A DNA stretch of 9,374 nt from positions 1 through 9,374 of the forward strand of contig CAYYQW010000110.1 in the NCBI GenBank assembly GCA_964472505.1. The letters run 5' to 3'. Below the pieces are notes generated by a model. It worked only from the letters and a program-made list of their open reading frames with translations, made no database searches and was not told the origin of the DNA. Positions 1 to 5,441 of the stretch are shown in pieces. The DNA is from JAYEIA01 sp964472505. GTDB lineage: Bacteria; Bacteroidota; Bacteroidia; Bacteroidales; JAADGE01. A program made the position numbers and the translations under genes. How positions within the stretch are numbered: the stretch's first letter is position 1; each line of letters starts with the position of its first letter.

Positions 1-1357
1 TTATATTGGGAACGGAGCGCATGTAAGCCAAATCAAAAGCTCCGTGGTGCGTAGCGCCGTCGTCTCCGACTAATCCGCCTCGATCCAGACAAAAAACTAC
101 ATTAAGTTTTTGTAAGGCCGTATCGTGAATTACTTGGTCGTAAGCTCTTTGCATAAAAGTAGAGTAGATATTGCAAAAAGGCATGAGGCCGTCAGCCGCC
201 ATACCGGCTGAAAAGGTTACGGCATGTTGTTCTGCAATGCCTACGTCAAAAGCTCTGTCCGGCATGGCTTTCATCATAATATTCATGGACGAGCCGCTGG
301 GCATGGCCGGCGTAACGCCAACAATTTTATCATTTTGTTCGGCCAGCTCTACCAAAGTATGGCCAAAAACTTCTTGAAATTTGAGCGGCAAAGCATCGCT
401 GTTTTTGGGTTTAATTTTTTGTCCGGTATTTTTGTCGAAAAGGCCGGGAGCATGCCAGCCGGTTTGGTCGCTTTCGGCTGCTTTAAAGCCTTTTCCCTTC
501 ACGGTTGCTATATGTAAAAGTTTAGGGCCCTTTATATCTTTCAGATCGCTCAAAACGCTTACCAGGTGATTTACATCGTGGCCGTTTACCGGCCCGAAAT
601 ACCTGAAATTCATGGCTTCAAATAAATTGCTTTGTCGCATAATTACGGATTTTATCCCGCTTTCTATTACCTGTATCAGTTTTCGGGTGTTGGGGCCTAT
701 TTTTCGGATTTTTCCCAATATATTCCATACATCGTCTTTTACTTTGTTGTAGGTTTTGGATGTGCTGATGTCTAATAGATAGTCGTGCAGCGCACCTACA
801 TTGGGGTCTATGGACATGTTGTTGTCGTTGAGAATAACCAATATATCGGCATTTTGACTGCCGGCGTTGTTCAGGCCTTCAAATGCCAGTCCGCCGGTAA
901 GGGCTCCGTCGCCAATAACGGCAATTACGTGGCGGTCGTTTTCTTTTTTTAGTGCCGCAGCCACAGCCATTCCCAAGCCGGCCGAAACCGAGGTGGACGA
1001 ATGCCCTACACCAAAAGCATCGTGCGGGCTTTCGCTGATGGTCGGGAAGCCGGATATGCCGCCCAATTTCCGGTTGGTATGAAAACGGTTTTTTCTTCCG
1101 GTAAGAATTTTATGGCCGTAGGCTTGATGCCCCACATCCCAAATGATTTTATCGCTCGGGCTGTTATAAACATAATGCAGAGCTACCGTGAGTTCGGTTA
1201 CACCTAAGCTGGAAGCAAAATGCCCCGGATTTCCGGAAACCACGTCTATAATGTATTCGCGTAATTCTTTTGAAATCTCAATGAGTTCTTCATCCTTAAA
1301 CTTTTTCAGGTCGGAAGGAGAATCTATTTGGCTGAGATATTTATATCTTGTATCCAT
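1..1357 (-). CDS. dxs: 1-deoxy-D-xylulose-5-phosphate synthase, N-terminal 452 codons (cut by window edge)
   Basis: Thiamine-diphosphate enzyme of the cytosol that condenses pyruvate with glyceraldehyde 3-phosphate to DXP, the first step of the MEP route to isoprenoids; DXP also feeds thiamine and pyridoxal synthesis. I translated the minus strand from the ATG at 1357-1355 and the frame stays open to the left edge. Diagnostic motifs are GHFASSLG (45-52), IWDVGHQAYGHKILTGR (72-88), GHSSTS (118-123), the ThDP/Mg signature GDGALTGG (149-156) continuing to NDNNMSID, and the transketolase-type pyrimidine domain with IAEQHAVTF, whose Glu376 matches the catalytic Glu of the family, then YSTFMQRAYDQ and DRGGLVGDDGATHHGAFD. 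The usual length is about 630 residues, so roughly the last 180 (the transketolase C domain) lie outside. No frameshift or missing key residue is seen. The identification is close to certain. Confidence 0.97.
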   Translation of the reverse strand, partial: MDTRYKYLSQIDSPSDLKKFKDEELIEISKELREYIIDVVSGNPGHFASSLGVTELTVALHYVYNSPSDKIIWDVGHQAYGHKILTGRKNRFHTNRKLGGISGFPTISESPHDAFGVGHSSTSVSAGLGMAVAAALKKENDRHVIAVIGDGALTGGLAFEGLNNAGSQNADILVILNDNNMSIDPNVGALHDYLLDISTSKTYNKVKDDVWNILGKIRKIGPNTRKLIQVIESGIKSVIMRQSNLFEAMNFRYFGPVNGHDVNHLVSVLSDLKDIKGPKLLHIATVKGKGFKAAESDQTGWHAPGLFDKNTGQKIKPKNSDALPLKFQEVFGHTLVELAEQNDKIVGVTPAMPSGSSMNIMMKAMPDRAFDVGIAEQHAVTFSAGMAADGLMPFCNIYSTFMQRAYDQVIHDTALQKLNVVFCLDRGGLVGDDGATHHGAFDLAYMRSVPNI

Positions 1358-1458
1358 AAATTACTGATTTATCTGATAATTTGAAAGCCGGGATAAGTTT
1401 TTGCTGTTAGCTTTTGTTATCGTTTTTCGTTTGAGCGCTGTGGCAAAATAAACACTTT

Positions 1459-1493
1459 TTATGTACATAAGTTTGTAAATTTCATACAAATTT
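1459..1493. promoter_or_regulatory. Two overlapping dyads upstream of dxs (candidate operator)
   Basis: TTATGTACATAA (1459-1470) is a perfect 12-bp palindrome. It shares two bases with a second dyad, AAGTTTGTA (1469-1477) and TACAAATTT (1485-1493), separated by 7 bases and perfect except for one G-T pair. The second arm overlaps the candidate dxs -7 box. The symmetry is directly visible; a role as a regulator site is inference, since AT-rich spacers can give palindromes by chance. Confidence 0.35.
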
Positions 1494-1494
1494 A
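1487..1494 (-). promoter_or_regulatory. Candidate -7 promoter box for dxs
   Basis: On the minus strand this reads TAAATTTG, an exact match to the Bacteroidota -7 consensus TAnnTTTG. It would give a leader of about 120 bases before the dxs start at 1357. I find no TTG -33 element at the usual distance, so this is tentative. A one-base-short variant, TATTTTG (1450-1444), lies nearer the gene and is the alternative. Confidence 0.35.
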
Positions 1495-1500
1495 ATGAAA

Positions 1501-1535
1501 AAGCTTTTTTTTACACAGGAATAACCGGAAAGCTT
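1501..1535 (-). terminator. Weak candidate terminator of the barrel-protein gene
   Basis: On the minus strand AAGCTTT (1535-1529) can pair with AAAGCTT (1507-1501), giving a 7-bp stem with a long loop of about 21 bases, followed by a short T run. It lies about 45 bases after the stop of the 1582-2139 gene. The long loop and AT-rich stem make it a poor intrinsic terminator; I give it only as the best candidate here. Confidence 0.25.
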
Positions 1536-1581
1536 AATGTTTTTTCACAATAATTAATGTTTTCTGCATAAAGTTCTCAAC

Positions 1582-2139
1582 TTAAGGAATAAAATTTCGG
1601 CCAAAGCCGATACCCAACCAAGGAATATACGGCGGTAACCATCCGGACTTAGGTCCCAGGCGAGTCAAGTACAGCGATGTATTAAAACGGTATTTATCAC
1701 TGCGCAGCTCGTAACCGCTTCCTATGAACGGAAGTACAACAAGATTAACGCTTTTCTCTTTGCCGCTCGGATAGTTGGTGAAGTAAAAGTCTAAATACAG
1801 CGTCAGTCCGGCATATACATTAAATCGGTGCCTGTCGCCAAAAGACATGCCGCCGTAAAAAGGTGTCATAAAGCTGATATCGGTATAAGTTCCGTTTTCG
1901 GTGTATTCTGTAGGCTTTTGGTAGTCAATGGTTCGGATTGACTTTCCGGTACGTACGATTACACTACCCAGACCTGATCCTACGATATAATCTTCATTGT
2001 AAATTTGTTCATAACTAATTCCGTAAAAGCCCGACTTACCGCCCAGCCATAAAGAAACGCTTTGTCCCGTCATTTGTGCTAAAACTGTACTTGTGCCGGT
2101 GGCGCATAAAAAGCAAAAAACAAATAGTATAGATTTCAT
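1582..2139 (-). CDS. Exported beta-barrel-like hypothetical protein
   Basis: A 185-residue protein I cannot assign to a named family. It starts with a clear signal peptide: Lys2, a hydrophobic stretch over residues 4-20, and a probable cleavage site after VLA or LAQ near residues 20-22. No Cys stands at the cleavage site, so it is not an evident lipoprotein. The mature part has alternating polar and hydrophobic/aromatic stretches ending in Tyr, Phe and Gly, such as VSLWLGGKSGFYGISYEQIY, FNVYAGLTLYLDFYF and YRFNTSLYLTRLG, and it ends in GIGFGRNFIP. These look like the amphipathic strands of a small 8-stranded outer-membrane barrel. An outer-membrane site is therefore likely and function is unknown. 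The start fits both the signal peptide and a -7 box 26 bases upstream. It is transcribed alone, towards dxs. Confidence 0.75.
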   Translation of the reverse strand: MKSILFVFCFLCATGTSTVLAQMTGQSVSLWLGGKSGFYGISYEQIYNEDYIVGSGLGSVIVRTGKSIRTIDYQKPTEYTENGTYTDISFMTPFYGGMSFGDRHRFNVYAGLTLYLDFYFTNYPSGKEKSVNLVVLPFIGSGYELRSDKYRFNTSLYLTRLGPKSGWLPPYIPWLGIGFGRNFIP

Positions 2140-2165
2140 AAGTTTAAGATTTATACCGCATCAAT

Positions 2166-2187
2166 CAAAGATAAGAAGTTTTTCTTA
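2166..2187 (-). promoter_or_regulatory. Promoter of the barrel-protein gene with adjacent dyad
   Basis: The minus strand reads TATCTTTG (2173-2166), an exact match to the Bacteroidota TAnnTTTG -7 box. Its last base is 26 bases before the ATG at 2139, so transcription would start near 2160 with a leader of about 20 bases. A 6-bp perfect dyad, TAAGAA-GTTT-TTCTTA (2172-2187), abuts the box in the spacer. No TTG is seen at the -33 position. Confidence 0.5.
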
Positions 2188-2262
2188 AGGCATACTCAGG
2201 AAGCCATTTTTATTCATTTACGACATAATAAGCTACACAAGCCGAGATTCAATTCATTATTA

Positions 2263-2270
2263 TATTTTTG
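2263..2270 (+). promoter_or_regulatory. -7 box of the radical SAM gene, almost touching the start codon
   Basis: TATTTTTG matches TAnnTTTG exactly and ends only 4 bases before the ATG at 2275. Since transcription normally starts several bases after this box, the transcript would begin at or very near the start codon, implying a leaderless or nearly leaderless message. No clear TTG -33 element is visible around 2240-2246, so the call is tentative. Confidence 0.4.
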
Positions 2271-2274
2271 TTGC

Positions 2275-3261
2275 ATGAATAAATTGAAGAAACTTAGCCG
2301 GAAGCGATTACTTAACGCTTTGAAAGTCTATTTTAGTTACCTGATGGCGGTGCTATTTAAGACAAGCACCCGTTTGGCTTATCCCATAAGTTTATCGGTG
2401 GAGCCTACAACTGCTTGTAATTTATCTTGTGTGCAATGCCCCGTTGGTATGAAAACGATTACTCGCCCGCAAGGTGCAATCGATTTTGAATTATTCAAAA
2501 AAATTACCGATGAAACGGCTCCTTTCATTTCATCCATGATATTATACTTTCAGGGAGAACCTTTTATGAGTCGAGATTTTTTTCGTTGTGCGGAATATGC
2601 TTCCAAAAACAAAAATATTTATACCATAAGTTCAACCAATGGTCATTATCTGTCTGAAAATAATGCTTATAAGCTTATAAGTTCGGGTTTGGATGAGTTA
2701 ATCATTTCATTGGACGGAATTAGCCCGGAATCCTATGGCGCATACAGAAAAGGCGGTGATGTAGAAATGCTAATGAAAAATATAGAAAGGCTTCTCGGTT
2801 TGCGAAAGGAATTAGGCGCATCTTCCCCTAAAGTTATTCTTCAAACATTGCTTTTGAAAAGTAACAGACATGAGATTGAAGCCATAAAGCAGTTTGCAAA
2901 AAGGGTAGGAGCCGACCGATTGGAATTCAAAAAAGCACAATTCTACAATTTTGAAGCCGGGCATGAGCTTATGCCGGAAGCAGATAAACATTCCCGCTAT
3001 CGAAAAAAATCAAACGGCCGTTGGGTGTTGAAAGGAAAACTTAAAAATCGTTGTCGCCGCTTATGGGAAACATCGGTTATTACTTGGGACGGTGATGTTT
3101 TGCCCTGCTGTTTTGATAAAAATGCGGAACATGCTTTCGGTAATATCAAAAATACTTCTTTTAAAACAATAAATAACGGAAAAAAAGCCCGTGCTTTTCG
3201 AAAAAAACTTTTGAATAATCGTTCCGAGACTGAGATTTGCAGAAACTGTACGGAGGTTTGA
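2275..3261 (+). CDS. Radical SAM / SPASM-domain protein
   Basis: A 328-residue enzyme of the radical SAM superfamily, whose [4Fe-4S] cluster cleaves S-adenosylmethionine to start radical chemistry. The cluster motif CX3CX2C is Cys48, Cys52 and Cys55 in PTTACNLSCVQC. After it come the SAM-binding GEP motif (YFQGEPFM, near residue 100) and barrel strands such as LDELIISLDG. A C-terminal SPASM/twitch-type region carries Cys260, Cys278-Cys279 (DVLPCCFDK), Cys322 and Cys325 (ICRNCTE), enough for an auxiliary cluster. SPASM members mature peptides or modify proteins and other substrates, so the substrate here is unknown. The N-terminal 36 residues are basic and partly hydrophobic (VYFSYLMAVLF), resembling the leader segment I recall in close homologues, which supports the start at 2275. 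No precursor peptide, transporter or partner lies next to it. Confidence 0.9.
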   Translation: MNKLKKLSRKRLLNALKVYFSYLMAVLFKTSTRLAYPISLSVEPTTACNLSCVQCPVGMKTITRPQGAIDFELFKKITDETAPFISSMILYFQGEPFMSRDFFRCAEYASKNKNIYTISSTNGHYLSENNAYKLISSGLDELIISLDGISPESYGAYRKGGDVEMLMKNIERLLGLRKELGASSPKVILQTLLLKSNRHEIEAIKQFAKRVGADRLEFKKAQFYNFEAGHELMPEADKHSRYRKKSNGRWVLKGKLKNRCRRLWETSVITWDGDVLPCCFDKNAEHAFGNIKNTSFKTINNGKKARAFRKKLLNNRSETEICRNCTEV

Positions 3262-3324
3262 CAGATTTCAGAGGTCAGGCTTTAGAAGTCAGATGCAAAT
3301 GTTCCGTCGAAAAATAAGATAAAA

Positions 3325-3352
3325 AAAGCCGACAAATGATTTTGCCGGCTTT
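3325..3352. terminator. Bidirectional terminator between the radical SAM and Spy-like genes
   Basis: AAAGCCGACAAA (3325-3336), loop TGAT, TTTGCCGGCTTT (3341-3352) form a 12-bp stem. One position is an A-C mismatch on plus-strand RNA but a G-U pair on minus-strand RNA. The minus-strand hairpin ends in a run of seven T, so it is a strong terminator for the 3388-3897 gene. The plus-strand version, for the radical SAM gene, has a shorter T run. Confidence 0.85.
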
Positions 3353-3387
3353 AATTGCTTGATTTTTGAAAAAAACTTAATTACTGC

Positions 3388-3897
3388 TTATTTAGGTGCA
3401 TTCGCACGGTTTTTCGGTTGATTTCCATGCGGGCAATCACCATTGTATCCTTTGCCTCGTGGGCCTACATTGCCTTTTCGGCCTTTTGCATGATGCTTTT
3501 TGCCTGAGTGCATGTCAAATTTCAGACGTTGTTCTTCCGTCAACAGGCTTCTTACTTCTTGTTTATGGGCTTCACGGCTTTTTGCCATTTTGAGTTTAAT
3601 TGCGCTCATTTCTTCCAAAGTTTTTTCGGTTTCGGAAGCATCGTATTTATCGGCCGTTCTGAGGGTTTGCAGCCGAGCGCGTTTCTCATTCAGTTCATTT
3701 CTTAAGGGCAGCATGTCTTTCATGTGAGCCGTACGCAAATCATCAATCTTCTTTTCCTGTTCATCGCTTAAATCTAACATATTACATCCGTTGCCGTGAG
3801 GGCCGTTGCCCGATCCGCGTTTTTGTGCTTGAGCAAAAGTGAACCCTACGATGAATAATGATAAAAGTGCGATGGTTTTTAAATTCAAATGTTTCAT
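3388..3897 (-). CDS. Spy/CpxP-like periplasmic protein (LTxxQ family)
   Basis: A 169-residue protein with a signal peptide (hydrophobic ALLSLFIVGFTFAQA, probable cleavage at residues 24-25), so periplasmic. The mature part has the helical pattern of the LTxxQ/Spy family: a first motif LSDEQEKKIDDLR, a long charged helix (LRNELNEKRARLQTLR), an EKTLEEMSAIKLKMAKSREAH segment in pieces, and a second motif LTEEQRLKFD. Spy and CpxP are envelope-stress proteins of enterobacteria (Spy an ATP-independent chaperone), and related CnrX/ZraP proteins bind metals. Which role applies here is not shown. Odd points are the Gly/His/Lys/Arg-rich C-terminal tail after residue 128 and single cysteines in look-alike settings at both ends (GPHGNGC, Cys38; GDCPHGN, Cys155). 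It is divergent from the GDPD gene across 65 bp and ends at a strong terminator. Confidence 0.85.
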   Translation of the reverse strand: MKHLNLKTIALLSLFIVGFTFAQAQKRGSGNGPHGNGCNMLDLSDEQEKKIDDLRTAHMKDMLPLRNELNEKRARLQTLRTADKYDASETEKTLEEMSAIKLKMAKSREAHKQEVRSLLTEEQRLKFDMHSGKKHHAKGRKGNVGPRGKGYNGDCPHGNQPKNRANAPK

Positions 3898-3917
3898 AAT
3901 TCTTAAATTTTATTGTT

Positions 3918-3925
3918 TAATTTTG
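3918..3925 (+). promoter_or_regulatory. -7 box of the GDPD gene
   Basis: TAATTTTG matches the TAnnTTTG consensus and lies 37 bases before the ATG at 3963, giving a leader of about 30 bases. No -33 TTG stands at the usual distance. In the same 65-bp divergent spacer I found no equally good box for the Spy-like gene on the minus strand. Confidence 0.45.
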
Positions 3926-3962
3926 CTTCTTTGACTGTATCAGATAAAAATGGTTTAACGGT

Positions 3963-4817
3963 ATGAAAAAAATAATCCGATTTTTGATTTTTGTATTCAT
4001 TGTAGCCTTGGTTTATGTTTCTTTTTCGGTAGCGCCGCCTTTTGTTACCAAAACACTTGTGCGCCAAAGTCATCAGCTGACAATAACCGGGCACAGAGGT
4101 GCGGCCGGTTTGGCTCCCGAAAATACTTTACCCTCAATTAATGAGGCTTTGAAACATCATGTGGATCGTGTAGAGATAGATGTGCGCCAAACTAAAGACG
4201 GAGTTGTAGTTTTAATGCACGATACTACTTTAGACCGAACCACCGACGGCAGCGGTTATGTGCACGAACACAGTTTGGAGGCATTAAGAAAATTAGATGC
4301 CGGCTCTTGGTTTAGCGCAAAATATTCCGAGACCAAAATACCTACACTCAAGGAAGCCATTGAAGCCGTAAAAGGTAAAAGTGAGTTGCTTATTGAGATA
4401 AAAGAGGGAAATTGGATGTATCCCGGAATTGAGCAAAATGTGGTTGACTTAATCCGTGAGTACGACTTGCAAGACAGTATCATTGTGCAATCGTTTTACG
4501 ATGATGTTTTGTTTCGGATTCATGAAATTGACCCGGACATTCGGCTGCATAAGCTTTTTATTGCCGACACACCTTTTTTTCATTACGATGCAGACGGGTT
4601 TCGCTTCGTAAAATTCGATCGATATGAAATTGTGGAAGAGTTTAGCATCATGCATCATTTTGCTTCCAATCGTTTTTTGAAAAAAGCAAAAAGCATGGGT
4701 AAGAAAGTAAATGTTTGGACGATTCGTTCGGAAAAGAAAGGGCAGAAATACATAAAAATGAATGTGAACGGCTTGATTACCGATTACCCGAACTATTTCA
4801 CCGAGACAAAGGATTGA
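3963..4817 (+). CDS. Glycerophosphodiester phosphodiesterase family protein
   Basis: A 284-residue GDPD-fold enzyme. The family hydrolyses glycerophosphodiesters, the products of phospholipid deacylation, to glycerol 3-phosphate and an alcohol in a Ca- or Mg-dependent reaction. The hallmark residues are present: GHRGAAGLAPENT with His44, Arg45 and Glu53; VEIDVRQTKDG with Glu71 and Asp73; MHDTTLDRTTDG with the second catalytic His86; and IEIKEG with Glu145 and Lys147. The C-terminal VNVWTIRSE and GLITDYP close the TIM barrel. Residues 1-24 (KKIIRFLIFVFIVALVYVSF) form one hydrophobic segment without a lipobox Cys, so the protein is a membrane-anchored or exported form facing the periplasm. It is a single gene with its own -7 box and a terminator at 4934-4969. 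The exact substrate cannot be read from sequence. Confidence 0.93.
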   Translation: MKKIIRFLIFVFIVALVYVSFSVAPPFVTKTLVRQSHQLTITGHRGAAGLAPENTLPSINEALKHHVDRVEIDVRQTKDGVVVLMHDTTLDRTTDGSGYVHEHSLEALRKLDAGSWFSAKYSETKIPTLKEAIEAVKGKSELLIEIKEGNWMYPGIEQNVVDLIREYDLQDSIIVQSFYDDVLFRIHEIDPDIRLHKLFIADTPFFHYDADGFRFVKFDRYEIVEEFSIMHHFASNRFLKKAKSMGKKVNVWTIRSEKKGQKYIKMNVNGLITDYPNYFTETKD

Positions 4818-4933
4818 TTTCAGAAGCCTGAAAATTAGTCTGTTAGTAAACCCAAAAATGCCCAAAAAATTTAGCTTGGTTTTTGAGGTCTGCAGTAAGA
4901 CAAGAGCGCGGTTTGTTTTACAGAAAAACATAA

Positions 4934-4969
4934 AAAAAGTGTGCCGCAAAAAAAAGCAGCACACTTTTT
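4934..4969. terminator. Bidirectional terminator between GDPD and CDGSH genes
   Basis: AAAAAGTGTGC (4934-4944) pairs perfectly with GCACACTTTTT (4959-4969). The stem continues past one C-A mismatch (a G-U pair on the minus strand) with two more G-C pairs around an eight-A loop. It serves the GDPD gene on the plus strand (T run then CGGGG). On the minus strand it serves the CDGSH gene, where seven T follow the stem. Confidence 0.9.
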
Positions 4970-4986
4970 CGGGGTTTATATTAGTA

Positions 4987-5226
4987 CTAATCTAATTTGG
5001 CATGTGTTCCGTCACAGAAGGGCGGATTTTGCGTATGCTTGCACCCGCACCAGGCGTATTTTTTTGTTTCTTCAATTTCTATTCTTACCGGGCTGAAACC
5101 GGTTCCTTTATGGCTGCCGTCGCAAAAAGGTTGTTTGTCGCTTTTTCCGCAACTGCACCAGGCATATTTCCCTTTTTCGGTTTCCATTACATAAGGTTTC
5201 TTTTGTGGTATTTCAGCTTTGTCCAT
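4987..5226 (-). CDS. Tandem CDGSH-type [2Fe-2S] protein
   Basis: A 79-residue protein made of two CDGSH iron-sulfur motifs, each with the three-Cys/one-His ligand set known from mitoNEET-type proteins. Motif 1 has Cys24, Cys26, Cys35 and His39 (WCSCGKSDKQPFCDGSH). Motif 2 has Cys60, Cys62, Cys71 and His75 (WCGCKHTQNPPFCDGTH). The halves repeat with an exact 36-residue period and both begin KYAWC, so this is an internal duplication, the layout of the two-motif class that includes human CISD3. No signal peptide or membrane segment is present, so it should be cytosolic. The family is linked to redox sensing and Fe-S or electron transfer; the bacterial role is unsettled. It is a single gene with a good promoter at 5264-5290 and a terminator at 4934-4969. 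Confidence 0.93.
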   Translation of the reverse strand: MDKAEIPQKKPYVMETEKGKYAWCSCGKSDKQPFCDGSHKGTGFSPVRIEIEETKKYAWCGCKHTQNPPFCDGTHAKLD

Positions 5227-5263
5227 AATTAAAATTTTGGTTTAAAAATTATATCAAGTTATC

Positions 5264-5290
5264 CAAAGGTAAGAAAATTATGATAGACAA
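5264..5290 (-). promoter_or_regulatory. Promoter of the CDGSH gene
   Basis: The minus strand has TTG (5290-5288), a 16-base gap, then TACCTTTG (5271-5264), an exact TAnnTTTG box with a -33 TTG close to the usual distance. It predicts a start near 5257 and a leader of about 30 bases before the ATG at 5226. This is the best two-part promoter in the window. Confidence 0.6.
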
Positions 5291-5363
5291 TAGCTTTTTA
5301 TTATTAAAAACGGCCAATAATTCCCGGAAGTTTCGTATTTTGCATAATTATATCATAAGCAGC

Positions 5364-5388
5364 AAACAGATATACTTTCTATCTGTTT
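5364..5388 (+). promoter_or_regulatory. Perfect inverted repeat upstream of the protease gene
   Basis: AAACAGATA (5364-5372) and TATCTGTTT (5380-5388) are perfect 9-bp arms around a 7-base loop, ending 53 bases before the protease start at 5442. There is no T run after it, so it is not a terminator. A one-base-short -7-like box (TATTTTG, 5336-5342) lies upstream, which would put the dyad in the mRNA leader. It could be an operator or a leader hairpin. Confidence 0.45.
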
Positions 5389-5441
5389 ATTCATGTAAAG
5401 AATTCACTAATCCTTTTTTATCATACCTAAAAATTATTTTT

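Larger units (their letters stand above)
1358..1581. other. Gene-free spacer between dxs and the barrel-protein gene
   Basis: Both flanking genes are on the minus strand, so this 224-bp AT-rich stretch should hold the 3' end of the upstream transcript and the control region of dxs. It contains two dyads (1459-1470 and 1469-1493), a candidate -7 box (1487-1494), a weak possible hairpin terminator (1501-1535) and a 10-bp direct repeat TTAATGTTTT (1534-1543 and 1554-1563). I see no coding potential and no RNA gene. Confidence 0.6.

Noticed and set aside
1073..1087. 15-bp exact repeat GTTGGTATGAAAACG, also at 2443-2457
   Set aside because: One copy is antisense within dxs (Phe-His-Thr-Asn) and the other codes for part of the radical SAM motif region. 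Neither has flanking similarity, so it is most likely chance.
171..1207. Several plus-strand frames over the left end
   Set aside because: They are antisense to dxs, whose minus-strand translation is unmistakable.
4449..4964. 171-codon minus-strand frame across the end of the GDPD gene
   Set aside because: It lies antisense to a well-supported GDPD gene, includes the terminator region, and has no recognisable domain; it is a shadow frame.
5280..5441. 54-residue N-terminal extension of the protease frame
   Set aside because: The signal peptide starts at 5442. The upstream residues look like translated AT-rich leader and would prevent export.
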